A stretch of DNA of 64,000 nucleotides from Hofstenia miamia (GCA_900660155.1 CABFPE010000153.1:848206-912205), one strand, 5' to 3'. Shown: positions 11,776-21,814, counted from the stretch's first letter. A program made the numbers and translations. The notes: generated by a model from the letters alone, not told the origin.

Positions 11776-12932
11776 AGGCTAGTCGTGAAAGCCCAATTTT
11801 TGTTCCCATCCCAAAAAAAATTTCGTGCTCCAATGTCTGGGAATTCCTAAAAAATTGAAATTTTAAGTTTATTCCCACTTCAATTCCCGTCAGCAATTTA
11901 CTTTGTAGTTTGAATTCTGAATTTTCAAAAGAAGTACCAGTTACATGTACATACATCTTAAGTATGCAACATTACACCACTGTAGTAGACTATGCAAAGG
12001 GATGTCTCAGATAACATCTTGAAAATTGTAGCAGATGCTAAGGTTTTGTGGCTTTCACCCCCATAAGGACCAGGTAGGCTCGATATATGTAACTGAATGC
12101 AACATAAATTAAATGAAAATTTGTTAGCAAAAAAACTTGTATTTCTGAAAAAAACAAAATTCCAAACAAACAAACCTAATTTATTCATCGCCGCTGAAGT
12201 ATAAGTCGTTCGAATTTAATATTCCTTGGAGATCCTTATTTTTAATGGCCGAGTCCTTGTATAGGTTCAAGTATTTAAGGTACACGAAATATGGGAGTTG
12301 CGCTAGTGACATTATACACAGGAGTTCTGATTGTTTTCTGAAATTTGCGATAAAATATATTAAATGGGTAATACTGGTTGGAAGATTGTGTTTGCCTTAA
12401 TACCACAAATTTTCTGGGAATTTGTTGCTCTGAAAACTATTCCCATCCCATTCCCAGATGTGGGATCTGCACGTTTCCACTTCTACGGGTAATCTGCAAC
12501 ATGGTTACTACGCATACAGCCAACATGCTTGTTTTTGCCAATCTTTCTACATATGAACTTAATTTTAAAGTTTAAAATTTCATAGCATCCACAACTCGCA
12601 CAATGAGAGAATATCTGACCTTAATAACATGGTAGAGTATGTCTTAGATTCCTTATGACTACCTCCACCAAAAATGCATGGGCCTTGCCTGTGTTTTTCT
12701 ATCTGCTTATCAGCAGAATTTCTCAAAAGTTAATAGTTGGATCTTTATGAAATAAAATCATGAAATAAGTATTGATCTGGCTTGCCGTTGATCGGGAATT
12801 TCCCGAACCATGTCCAATTTAATCCACAAAATTTTACATGGAGCAATACATAAAGGATCCATATCCACAAGGAAAAAGTCCCCAAAGGAAAAACTTAAAA
12901 CACACTTGCATTTCCTAAGTTGTTTGAACACT
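11776..12932. other. No gene recognised
   Basis: Contains two short GGGAATTCCC-like stretches (around 11800-11890 and 12410-12480) that look like decayed transposon ends, but I cannot define an element. Confidence 0.3.
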
Positions 12933-13502
12933 TTAACCCTTTCGATCCGACGTTTGCACAATGAACTTTCAATCATTTTTTCGGTATATCTCACTTATTA
13001 TGACACTCCTTAACTACCATAAGCAAAATTGAAAATTTTTATAATATGTACATGTGCTTTTCGACCATGGGACAAATATGTCCCAGCAGTATTATAATGA
13101 AAAATATTTTGGAACAATTCTATCACAATAGTACTTCACATAAACATAGTGAGGTTTACAAAATAATGGAAAGGAAACAAAGTTATGTAAACTTATTATA
13201 ACATAAATATAGAATGCTTACCTCATTAGAAATGCAGATCTACAAGAAATTAACTTTAGAAGTATGTATAAAAAATGAAAATGTACTTTGCTAGAAGCAA
13301 ACACCCCGACGTGACTATGTCCAGCGCATAACTGAAATGCAACAATGCGGGAAAATTGATTTTATCGTACAGCTGCCACCCACAGCTAACTCTGAATCCC
13401 TAATTTTTCCAATCCCCAGCCATTATAAACTCTTAAAATTGATTTTAGCATTTGGAAAATGTTCTTGGTACGTATATGTTCCATTAGGACCGAAAGGGTT
13501 AA
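12933..13502. mobile_element. piggyBac-like MITE 1 (TTAA target)
   Basis: A 562-bp element (12937-13498) is bounded by TTAA on both sides. Its termini are inverted repeats: CCCTTTCGATCC at the left and the complement of CCCTTTCGGTCC at the right. TTAA duplication and CCCTTT-type 12-13 bp ends are the hallmark of the piggyBac superfamily. A near-perfect 18-bp palindrome (TGGGACAAATATGTCCCA, 13068-13085) lies subterminally. No transposase is encoded. Confidence 0.72.
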
Positions 13503-14333
13503 AGGAGGGAGACAGAAAATTTTACAAGACCTTGCACACGATTTTTTATGGAAGGATTAATATTTAGATTCATATACCAAGAATGCAATTAGCTCTCATG
13601 GTGTAGTGATTGGTACATAGGCACACTTTTGTCAGATTTGTACAAAGAAATGATTGTACGTTTATTTTCATTGTTCATTTTCAGCTATTTTACATAAAAA
13701 TTTACCATAAATTGAATAACTTTATTTATTGTTAGCTTTTATTTTTGATCTACAATGATCCATGGATATCAATAAAATTAATTTTCTGATCGATATCCAG
13801 GGGATATCCATATCTAAATCCTTATCCAGTGCAAGCCCTAGTATTGGTCTAACATAGATCCCATTGAATTTTCAGATAGACCCGGATTACCTTCTAGGTG
13901 AAAATTTTATGCACTTGCAGTAGCAAATATCCAATTTCGGAAGCGTATCTTTATGCATAGAATGATTATTGATAGGGTGAGCAAAATGTTTCTTTTCACT
14001 GACACCCTTAATATTGTTCAGGGCTGAGGCCCTCTCAGCCACCCCTATTCCTTAGCTTCTGATATTGTTCGATTGTAAAAAATGCTTTTTCTAGTATTTA
14101 AAGCAAAATATTAACTACAAAACTAAAAAAAATTCGGAAATCACAGCCTTAGTTGCCACAATATTTAGCATTATGCACTTATTGTTTTCCATTGATTCCA
14201 TTTTTGTAAAACGCAAGGCTTCATCAGCTTAATGAGTACAATGGTTGGACCAAGTGTGCTTGAAACGTTCGACAGTCTTCTATTGAACTACAAATTGAAT
14301 TTGAAATTTCTGTATAACTTTTTAGCCAAAGCC

Positions 14334-14562
14334 TTAACTCTTTCGCTACCGCGCGCCGTGTTTCACGCCAAGCCGTGCGTTCATTTTGGACCGGGCGCCG
14401 TGTTTCACGACATAACAAAGTTGCGTTCATTTCACTTAAAATAATGTATTAACTCTGGCAAATATAAAAGTTTGTTTAAAAATTGTAAGTCAGATTTCAA
14501 AAGTAGGTCAGTCAAGTAGCCTTGTCCAGAAGTAAAAAACCCCCCAGTAGTGAAAGAGTTAA
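14334..14562. mobile_element. piggyBac-like MITE 2 (TTAA target)
   Basis: A 221-bp element (14338-14558) between two TTAA sites has ends CTCTTTCGCTACC and the complement of CTCTTTCACTACT. It is unusually GC-rich at the left side, where a unit containing GCGCCGTGTTTCACG and GCGTTCATTT is present twice with a period of about 42-46 bp (14353 and 14395). No coding capacity. Confidence 0.68.
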
Positions 14563-14878
14563 AACGGGCGAACAAACTAAAAGTTTTAGTGTTTCGTCAA
14601 ATTTTCAACATATAAAGCTAGAACCAAGTGCGATTGACTAAGCTAAATTGATTTTAATTCTATAAAATAATTGGAATAACAAAAATCTAGAAATTTTAGG
14701 CTATCAAGTGCAAAACTTTTTCTTAGATTTTCTAAATCTAGTTTAATATATAAAATAATATTATAGATCTTAGCAAAATATATTTGTAACAGCTAATTTT
14801 ATTATTTGATTCTAGGTGTATTGCATTAATCTATATAGTTTACTATTTGTGTATAATGTCGCATCAATTGATTGACAG

Positions 14879-15047
14879 AAATATTTGAAAAAATTCCTAT
14901 CAAATTCATTGATTTACCTCCAAATAGTTTTAAAGAATTTAAACAGAAAATTTTAACTAATGATCCTAAAGCAATGAAACTATTAGTTTATTGTCAAGGA
15001 CTTCTAAAACATTGCCAAAAGCAGGGGAAGAAAATCTGTTGCTTAAC
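14879..15047 (+). CDS. Candidate internal exon of an unknown gene
   Basis: A 169-nt open segment lies between an acceptor (ATTGACAG) and a strong donor (AAC|GTGAGT). It translates as about 55 residues beginning IFEKIPIKFIDLPPNSF and containing two Cys-Gln pairs near the end (YCQGLLKHCQKQ). Composition and boundaries look exonic, but I do not recognise the family and no ATG exon was found upstream. Together with the segment at 15280-15412 it could be the remnant of a gene interrupted by the LINE that begins at 15413. Confidence 0.35.
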
Positions 15048-15279
15048 GTGAGTTCAGTTATTAACATTACTGTAAACCCATTAACTGAATGAATATATTC
15101 CTCTTCTCTTGGCAGTTTTTGAAATTAGTTGGCCCATCCATATATTTTAGAAGGCCGTGATTATATACTGAGTCTATCAGATGTCACCAGAGTTGCAACT
15201 AGTTTTAGGTTAAGTTCTTTTGAATGAACTATGGGTCCATGTCTGACTGAAAATTATAATTTTCAATGAATATATATTC

Positions 15280-15412
15280 AAAATTCAAAGACATCCAACA
15301 TCAACTGTAATTAATAGAACACAAAATTTGCCAACAGGCAATCACAATATTTTTTTAAATGAGATGAGACCATCGGTTTCAACTGGAAGTAACTACAATA
15401 TAATGCGTCAAG
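15280..15412 (+). CDS. Candidate exon truncated at a LINE insertion
   Basis: An open plus-strand frame (roughly 15252-15412) reads ...RHPTSTVINRTQNLPTGNH..., an ordinary-looking protein segment without low complexity. It runs straight into the (TAA)n tail of the LINE at 15413. No family recognised. A chance frame cannot be excluded. Confidence 0.25.
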
Positions 15413-15608
15413 CTTATTATTATTATTATTTAATAGCTTTATTTAACTCTGTATGCACATACATGAATATATACATATATACACAATATTTACAAATGAC
15501 ATATATATATACAAACATGAATTACACAAAGGCTAAATATACTACAACTATTAATTAAAATAAACTAAAAACAAATAAAAACAAAAAAAACAAAATATTT
15601 ACAGAACG

Positions 15609-17573
15609 CTAAAAAGTTAAATATTTTCGCCAAGAGTTTGTTCTAATTGAGTAGCCATATTTATATTGATTTGCTAGCAGGTTCTCCTTTAATAATTTTC
15701 TAAACAAATTCAGAGAGGATGCTGTTCTGACATAAGTAGGAAGAGTATTCCACATTTTTGCTGCATTCGTGATGAAGGCACCTTTCCAGTATCTATTATG
15801 GATTTTAACACTATTGATGCATTTCTTTGTACGCAGGTTGATTTTGGCATATTTACTTAAAATGTTATTTGGTATTAAATTATGTATTAATTTGTACAGA
15901 TTTGTCAGGCATGCATATTTTGTGTAATATAATGGTGATAATATTGATAATTGTTTTATTTTCTCACCCGTTTGGTATTTATCAACACTAAACATTGCTG
16001 AAATGCACCAGTTGAATACTCTATTTAATCTGTGTTGTTTATCTAAGTTAATATCGCACAGAAGTACACAAGCATAAGTGTAATGTGCAAGAACAAGAGC
16101 ATCTACAAATACTTTACTTTCAGTAATTTTTTTTATTTGTTTTAAATATTTTATTCCTGCAGACATTTTACGTATTTTCTCTTGAATGAATCCATCAAAA
16201 CTGAATTGCTGATCAATTTCAACACCCAGGTATCTTACTGATTTCATACCTTTAATACAAGGGACTTCTGCAGAGACTCTAATATGGATATCACTTGTTT
16301 CAACTTTATGTTTTTTTGTGGAAAATATTATAAACTGCGTTTTTTCAGCATTCATTGTTAGTTTGTTTGTTTGGAGGTATTTTACAATTGTCTGAATGTT
16401 TTCTTCTAAATTTGCTGTTGCTATTTGTGGATTTTTGTGTCTATTGATTACACATATATCATCAGCATACTGGATTATTTCACTGCCTTGTATATTCATA
16501 GAGATATCATTGATATACAAATTGAAGAGCAATGGACCTAATACGGTGCCCTGTGGTACTCCCTTGTTAGTTTTTATATAGCTAGAGAATACATTTCTTA
16601 TTTTTACTCGTTGTTCTCTATTACTCACAAAGCTATTTAATAGTGTTCTTGCGTCGTTATCAAATCCATATTTTTTCAATTTAGCATCCAAAATTTGAAA
16701 ATCTAAGCTGTCAAATGCTTTGCTGAGATCGAGGAGTGCCACGCTACTGCATATACCATCATTGAGATAAAAGCGTGTACTTTCAATAAAGGATAATAAT
16801 GCATCAGTGGTACTTAGCCCTTTCCTAAATCCAAATTGATTGGGTGATATGATGTTATTCACTTTTAGAAAATCATTAATTTGCTTGCATAGTAACCTTT
16901 CAATAATTTTAGCAATAGGATTCGTGATAGAAATTGGTCTATAATTTCTGCATAGTGTGGGATCTCCTTTTTTATAAATTGGCGTAACATCAGCCCTCTT
17001 TAGAATTTGCGGAAAATTTGAAGTTCTAATTGCATAATTTATAGCAAAAAGTAAATACTCACTGAAAAAAGTACCATATTTTTTTATCACAAATACAGGA
17101 ATACCACTACTGCCACTTGAAATATTAACATCAAGTTCAGAAATCATTTTTTCAAGTTCCATTTTGTTTACAAAATTGAAACTAAAAGTTTTACTAACTC
17201 TTTCAATTTTATCTTCATACTTGATTTCTTTGCCTTTGTACTGTCCAATCTCTTTGAAGGCAATATTTAACTGGGCAGCTATATCTTTCTCATTAAAGTA
17301 ACTGATATTGTTGGCCTTTATTTCACTTATATTAGTTGACGAGCTCTTTTCTTTATTAAGAAATTTATTTATAAAATTCCACTTATTTTTAGCTTGTTCT
17401 AATTTATTATAAAAACGTTTTGCATATTGTTCTCTATGCAGGTTTTTCATTTTGTAATATTTCTTCTTAGTTTTCTTGTAGATGTTAATATTAAAGTCAC
17501 TACGATCCTTGTTTAATTCTAACCAAGCGTTTTTCTTTTCCTCAGCTAATCTTTTAACTTGAGTATTATGCAT
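15609..17573 (-). CDS. LINE reverse transcriptase (ORF2, second part)
   Basis: This 654-residue protein copies LINE RNA at the nicked target. Visible in order: a basic coiled linker (1-90), QFGFRKGLSTTDALL, motif A LLDLSKAFDSLD, motif [20 protein letters not shown], motif C YADD, TMNAEKTQF, YLGVEID, and the thumb and C-terminal tail. All catalytic Asp are present. Its ATG lies inside the end of the endonuclease frame: ATGCATAA contains the RT start and the endonuclease stop in another frame. The two frames overlap by 8 nt. In CR1-like elements endonuclease and RT are normally one polypeptide, so this is either a single one-base indel or a real recoding/re-initiation site. Confidence 0.85.
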   Translation of the reverse strand: MHNTQVKRLAEEKKNAWLELNKDRSDFNINIYKKTKKKYYKMKNLHREQYAKRFYNKLEQAKNKWNFINKFLNKEKSSSTNISEIKANNISYFNEKDIAAQLNIAFKEIGQYKGKEIKYEDKIERVSKTFSFNFVNKMELEKMISELDVNISSGSSGIPVFVIKKYGTFFSEYLLFAINYAIRTSNFPQILKRADVTPIYKKGDPTLCRNYRPISITNPIAKIIERLLCKQINDFLKVNNIISPNQFGFRKGLSTTDALLSFIESTRFYLNDGICSSVALLDLSKAFDSLDFQILDAKLKKYGFDNDARTLLNSFVSNREQRVKIRNVFSSYIKTNKGVPQGTVLGPLLFNLYINDISMNIQGSEIIQYADDICVINRHKNPQIATANLEENIQTIVKYLQTNKLTMNAEKTQFIIFSTKKHKVETSDIHIRVSAEVPCIKGMKSVRYLGVEIDQQFSFDGFIQEKIRKMSAGIKYLKQIKKITESKVFVDALVLAHYTYACVLLCDINLDKQHRLNRVFNWCISAMFSVDKYQTGEKIKQLSILSPLYYTKYACLTNLYKLIHNLIPNNILSKYAKINLRTKKCINSVKIHNRYWKGAFITNAAKMWNTLPTYVRTASSLNLFRKLLKENLLANQYKYGYSIRTNSWRKYLTF

Positions 17574-18648
17574 AGTTACAATGATCTATTTTGACATACC
17601 TTATTTTAAATGGTGCTACTTTGTTTAAGCATAGATTTAATTGTTTCATAATGTAAATACACATATCATTTGCGTCATTCATTGTGTCCCAGCTGACATT
17701 CAGTAATTGCTTAATAAATTCACTTTCATTGAAGTTAGCAAAACTGCGGGCTAAAATTTGTTTTCTTTTTGATAATTTCTTGATCTCATTTGTCACATAA
17801 ATGCATAAGTTATGGTCTGAGAATGAATTGAACATCAAAGTATCGTAGGTGCCTGAACTTGCTATGAAGTAATCAATTAAAGCTGATTCCCTGGTTGGTA
17901 TGGATTTATTGATCACATCAAGTTGCAGTTCATCATATAAATAATCTATTAGACGTGATTCAACTTTAATAAGATAGTTTATATTATAATCTCCCAATAA
18001 TAAAACATCATTATTGCCCAATAATGCATTTTGTACTTCATTTATTTTAAAGTCAATAAATTCTTTGCAATCTCGTTTATTGGGTGAATAGCTAATATTT
18101 ATCAATATAGGCGTCATATTTTTTCTTTCGACTTCCACCCATAATGTTTCAAACTTGTGATGTTCCTGTTCCAAGTGCTTTTGTCTTATGGGCTTTAAAT
18201 ACTTAGGTACAAGTAATAATATTCCCCCTCCTAGTCTGTTTTTTCTATTTTTGGTAAAACTCAGAAACTTTGAGCTGTTACAGTTGTAGAGCTCTTCAGG
18301 TGTGTTATGAAGCCAGGTTTCTGTTATGGCAAAAATTGTGTTTTCTCCCATTTTTTCACAAACTTCTATAAAATCACCCCTATGTGCAACAATACTTCTT
18401 GCGTTTAGATAGGCAATTTTAATGTTGTACTTAAATTTACTGATTCTTCCTTCAAGTTCACTGAAGTCATATATTTCTGGTCCTGGGTTTAGATGAATGT
18501 CTCCTGATATAATCAATAGTATTTGTAAAGAGAATACAAGAATGTATTGGCGATAATTTTTGCTAGACATATTTGAAATATTGTAGTTTGTGTGTGATTT
18601 TAAATTTCTTACTACACTGGAAATTAGACTCCTATGCCAAGTGCGCAA
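17566..18648 (-). CDS. LINE apurinic-type endonuclease (ORF2, first part)
   Basis: A 360-residue protein nicks the target DNA. The N-terminus (1-47) has a hydrophobic stretch (VFSLQILLII) leading into a 2A-like SGDIHLNPGP (48-57). The APE fold follows: YLNARSI, ITETWLHN, LGGGILLLVPKYL, LLLGDYNI (GDxN) and finally ALIDYFI and SFSDHN (catalytic SDH). All catalytic landmarks are present. It ends in the linker region KIRYVKIDH, just where the RT frame takes over with an 8-nt overlap. Confidence 0.85.
   Translation of the reverse strand: MRTWHRSLISSVVRNLKSHTNYNISNMSSKNYRQYILVFSLQILLIISGDIHLNPGPEIYDFSELEGRISKFKYNIKIAYLNARSIVAHRGDFIEVCEKMGENTIFAITETWLHNTPEELYNCNSSKFLSFTKNRKNRLGGGILLLVPKYLKPIRQKHLEQEHHKFETLWVEVERKNMTPILINISYSPNKRDCKEFIDFKINEVQNALLGNNDVLLLGDYNINYLIKVESRLIDYLYDELQLDVINKSIPTRESALIDYFIASSGTYDTLMFNSFSDHNLCIYVTNEIKKLSKRKQILARSFANFNESEFIKQLLNVSWDTMNDANDMCIYIMKQLNLCLNKVAPFKIRYVKIDHCNYA
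18478..18507 (-). other. 2A-like recoding motif (SGDIHLNPGP)
   Basis: The D-(V/I)-E-x-N-P-G-P consensus of 2A StopGo sequences is matched except for His at the Glu position. It is preceded by a hydrophobic stretch. 2A-like motifs at the N-terminus of APE-type LINE ORF2 have been described in several animals. Whether the His variant still promotes ribosome skipping is unknown. Confidence 0.6.
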
Positions 18649-18762
18649 TGTAAAAATTTCTTATAAAATGATTTTTTCTGGCTTTCCATCAAAAAAGGCG
18701 CTGAATACTATGAAAAATCGGAAGTGCGGGCAGAGGATACAAATCCCATAATACATATATAT

Positions 18763-19203
18763 TTATATATATACGTATGTAGCAAGTTGCACCCGTTCAG
18801 ATGTTTGTGTTGGTCGATTTTCAGCTTTCTTTTTGAACAAAAATGATTTGTTATAGAGGGGTTTAAAATAAGGTATGTCATGTTCATGATATCCAAAGAA
18901 ATTTTTTATGATTTTGACAACATTGACAAGACCTGTCTTTGAAAGATCTATATTGTCTCTTGCTAAGTATTTCCTACTAATTAATCTAGGTTCTAAAATA
19001 AAGTGCTTGAGAATGTTTCTTTTATATATTACAGCAGTGTTAAGACTTGAACTTAAAACAAAATGGGAATTTGAATTTGAAATAACTCGAGGTGGTTCTT
19101 GCATTAAAAGAATATATGGAAAATTATTATCAATAATGATGTCAATGTGTGTGATTGATTTGGAAGAATTGAATGATGCAATAGATAGATTATAAAAACG
19201 CAT
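18763..19203 (-). pseudogene. N-terminal endonuclease fragment of LINE family A (ORF2)
   Basis: This frame starts with the ATG of a TAATG junction at the end of ORF1 and reads as the first half of an APE endonuclease: LSIASFNSSKSITHIDIIID, then ILLMQEPP (catalytic Glu region), then NTAVIYKRNIL. After about 115 residues the homology stops in AT-rich sequence at 18750-18790, next to family B. No SDH motif or RT follows, and I could not find the missing part beyond family B. Family A is therefore truncated rather than simply interrupted. Confidence 0.65.
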
Positions 19204-20084
19204 TACGATTTGAAACCAAATTTGATGCTATTCAAACTATGTTGAATGAAAAATGGATTGACATCTATCAGATTAATTCGTCCAATATATTTAATAATTT
19301 CTTTTTGAAGAACACTACATAGCTCATATTTGTTATGTCGAGAGTTACAATATAGACAATTAGATTTGTTCACTTCATCTGATGGCCTAGGTTCATTATT
19401 TTTGCAGGTTTTCATAGAATGACCGAACTTCTTGCATTTTATACAAAAGTTTGGTTTGCAAAATAGGGCGAAAGGAAGTAACATACATGAAGTTACAGAT
19501 GGAAATTTATAATTAGGAAAGCAGCTAATGAGTTTTCTTAGATTTGAGTTGTCAATACGAAATATATGTGCAGCACGTTGTTTAAACAAAAACTTAGCAT
19601 TTATGCCGTAATCTTTAAGCTCATTCTGTATATCATCTTGAGAAACATATGAAGGAATCCCAGAAAGCCTAATATTAGCATCAAGCTGATTTATTACTTT
19701 AAATTTAATTCCAGATGTTTCAAATTTTTCTTTGATCTCAGTAACTGAATTCTCATGAGAACATTCAATTACTGTATTTTTTCTTGAGATTATATTTTGA
19801 TTTAGTAAAAGTTCTTTAGTACTTTTACTAAGCCTGTTTGAAAGCACTTGATGTGCTTCTTGAACTATAATTTTCGATGAAGATTTTTTCTGAACTAATT
19901 GATGAACAATAGGTTCAATTTTCATAGCTTCGGAATATGGTCGCGATTCTACATTAGCTTTTGATTTAAGGTTTCCAATAATTATAGATAATCGATTTAC
20001 TTCTGAATTCTTTGGTTTTTTCTCTTTACATACACGAATAAAGTAGTCAATGAAATCATCATCATTCATAGAGTTTATATCCAT
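19203..20084 (-). CDS. LINE family A ORF1, gag-like with RRM-like region and zinc knuckles
   Basis: A 293-residue nucleic-acid chaperone-type ORF1. The N-terminal half is charged and partly helical (MDINSMNDDDFIDYFIRVC...). Residues about 133-180 (IRLSGIPSYVSQDDI ... AHIFRI) look like a small RRM-like fold. A CCHC knuckle follows (CIKCKKFGHSMKTC), then a second cysteine cluster (CLYCNSRHNKYELC). The stop codon overlaps the next ATG as TAATG, the arrangement shown in SART1 to couple termination and re-initiation. The ATG used is the first in frame, 113 nt after the inferred 5' end of the element. Confidence 0.8.
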   Translation of the reverse strand: MDINSMNDDDFIDYFIRVCKEKKPKNSEVNRLSIIIGNLKSKANVESRPYSEAMKIEPIVHQLVQKKSSSKIIVQEAHQVLSNRLSKSTKELLLNQNIISRKNTVIECSHENSVTEIKEKFETSGIKFKVINQLDANIRLSGIPSYVSQDDIQNELKDYGINAKFLFKQRAAHIFRIDNSNLRKLISCFPNYKFPSVTSCMLLPFALFCKPNFCIKCKKFGHSMKTCKNNEPRPSDEVNKSNCLYCNSRHNKYELCSVLQKEIIKYIGRINLIDVNPFFIQHSLNSIKFGFKS

Positions 20085-20197
20085 TTAAAGGAAACAAATT
20101 TTCTTTAAAAAAGACAAAACTTCTAAAACCAATATGAATCTATGATTTTTCCTTTATAAAGTTAAAGCGTTATACAATTTTCAACTTTACAGTGTTC
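20085..20197 (-). promoter_or_regulatory. 5' UTR / internal promoter region of LINE family A
   Basis: This 113-bp segment is repeated almost identically upstream of the second ORF1 copy (21698-21814), and the two sequences diverge abruptly beyond it. That marks the element's 5' end. LINEs of this kind usually carry an internal promoter in the 5' UTR; that role is inferred. Confidence 0.5.
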
Positions 20198-20247
20198 CCA
20201 CCACATTATTATTATTCTTTTATCAAGTTTATCTTCTAGGTCTCTGC

Positions 20248-21247
20248 NNNNNNNNNNNNNNNNNNNNNNNNNNNNNNNNNNNNNNNNNNNNNNNNNNNNN
20301 NNNNNNNNNNNNNNNNNNNNNNNNNNNNNNNNNNNNNNNNNNNNNNNNNNNNNNNNNNNNNNNNNNNNNNNNNNNNNNNNNNNNNNNNNNNNNNNNNNNN
20401 NNNNNNNNNNNNNNNNNNNNNNNNNNNNNNNNNNNNNNNNNNNNNNNNNNNNNNNNNNNNNNNNNNNNNNNNNNNNNNNNNNNNNNNNNNNNNNNNNNNN
20501 NNNNNNNNNNNNNNNNNNNNNNNNNNNNNNNNNNNNNNNNNNNNNNNNNNNNNNNNNNNNNNNNNNNNNNNNNNNNNNNNNNNNNNNNNNNNNNNNNNNN
20601 NNNNNNNNNNNNNNNNNNNNNNNNNNNNNNNNNNNNNNNNNNNNNNNNNNNNNNNNNNNNNNNNNNNNNNNNNNNNNNNNNNNNNNNNNNNNNNNNNNNN
20701 NNNNNNNNNNNNNNNNNNNNNNNNNNNNNNNNNNNNNNNNNNNNNNNNNNNNNNNNNNNNNNNNNNNNNNNNNNNNNNNNNNNNNNNNNNNNNNNNNNNN
20801 NNNNNNNNNNNNNNNNNNNNNNNNNNNNNNNNNNNNNNNNNNNNNNNNNNNNNNNNNNNNNNNNNNNNNNNNNNNNNNNNNNNNNNNNNNNNNNNNNNNN
20901 NNNNNNNNNNNNNNNNNNNNNNNNNNNNNNNNNNNNNNNNNNNNNNNNNNNNNNNNNNNNNNNNNNNNNNNNNNNNNNNNNNNNNNNNNNNNNNNNNNNN
21001 NNNNNNNNNNNNNNNNNNNNNNNNNNNNNNNNNNNNNNNNNNNNNNNNNNNNNNNNNNNNNNNNNNNNNNNNNNNNNNNNNNNNNNNNNNNNNNNNNNNN
21101 NNNNNNNNNNNNNNNNNNNNNNNNNNNNNNNNNNNNNNNNNNNNNNNNNNNNNNNNNNNNNNNNNNNNNNNNNNNNNNNNNNNNNNNNNNNNNNNNNNNN
21201 NNNNNNNNNNNNNNNNNNNNNNNNNNNNNNNNNNNNNNNNNNNNNNN
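20248..21247. other. Assembly gap, exactly 1000 N
   Basis: A placeholder gap between two copies of the same LINE ORF1. Its real length is unknown, and tandem copies of the ORF1 unit probably caused the break. Confidence 0.98.
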
Positions 21248-21697
21248 ATAATCGATTTACTTCTGAATTCTTTGGTTTTTTCTCTTTACATACACGAATA
21301 AAGTAGTCAATGAAATCATCATCATTCATAGAGTTTATATAATTTTCTTTGATCTCAGTAACTGAATTCTCATGAGAACATTCAATTACTGTATTTTTTC
21401 TTGAGATTATATTTTGATTTAGTAAAAGTTCTTTAGTACTTTTACTAAGCCTGTTTGAAAGCACTTGATGTGCTTCTTGAACTATAATTTTTGATGAAGA
21501 TTTTTTCTGAACTAATTGATGAACAATAGGTTCAATTTTCATAGCTTCGGAATATGGTCGCGATTCTACATTAGCTTTTGATTTAAGGTTTCCAATAATT
21601 ATAGATAATCGATTTACTTCTGAATTCTTTGGTTTTTTCTCTTTACATACACGAATAAAGTAGTCAATGAAATCATCATCATTCATAGAGTTTATAT
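21248..21697 (-). pseudogene. Second copy of LINE family A ORF1 5' end, with in-frame tandem duplication
   Basis: Reading the minus strand, the ORF1 N-terminal region (equivalent to residues about 5-119) is followed without frame change by a restart of the same region (junction VTEIKE-NYINSMNDDDF), which runs into the gap. The duplicated unit is 357 bp (21341-21697). Compared with the first copy, the ATG-bearing CCAT is AAAT, so the first Met is lost, and one silent-looking C/T difference is seen near 21490. Identity is otherwise near complete, so this is a recent duplication, an insertion of a variant element, or an unmerged haplotype. Confidence 0.6.
21341..21697 (-). repeat. 357-bp tandem unit of LINE ORF1
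   Basis: The unit equals 119 codons and therefore keeps the frame. The junction joins the TTTATAT at the ORF start to AATTTTCTTTGATCTCAG deeper in ORF1. A similar AAATTTTCTTT string in the 5' UTR offers microhomology for its origin. Confidence 0.65.
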
Positions 21698-21814
21698 AAA
21701 TTTAAAGGAAACAAATTTTCTTTAAAAAAGACAAAACTTCTAAAACCAATATGAATCTATGATTTTTCCTTTATAAAGTTAAAGCGTTATACAATTTTCA
21801 ACTTTACAGCGTTC

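Larger units (their letters stand above)
15413..18710 (-). mobile_element. Nearly full-length CR1-like LINE (family B)
   Basis: The element lies on the minus strand: an endonuclease ORF (18648-17566), a reverse transcriptase ORF (17573-15609), and a 3' UTR of about 195 bp with AATAAA (complement at 15438-15443). It closes with a (TAA)n tail at 15413-15431. Both ORFs are free of internal stops, so it is by far the youngest LINE in the window. Its 5' boundary is uncertain, between about 18660 and 18770, where it meets the truncated family A element. Related dead copies: 46.0-48.9 kb and 32.6-33.2 kb. Confidence 0.8.

Noticed and set aside
18908-19195. Plus-strand 95-codon frame
   Set aside because: Shadow of the LINE family A endonuclease fragment on the minus strand.
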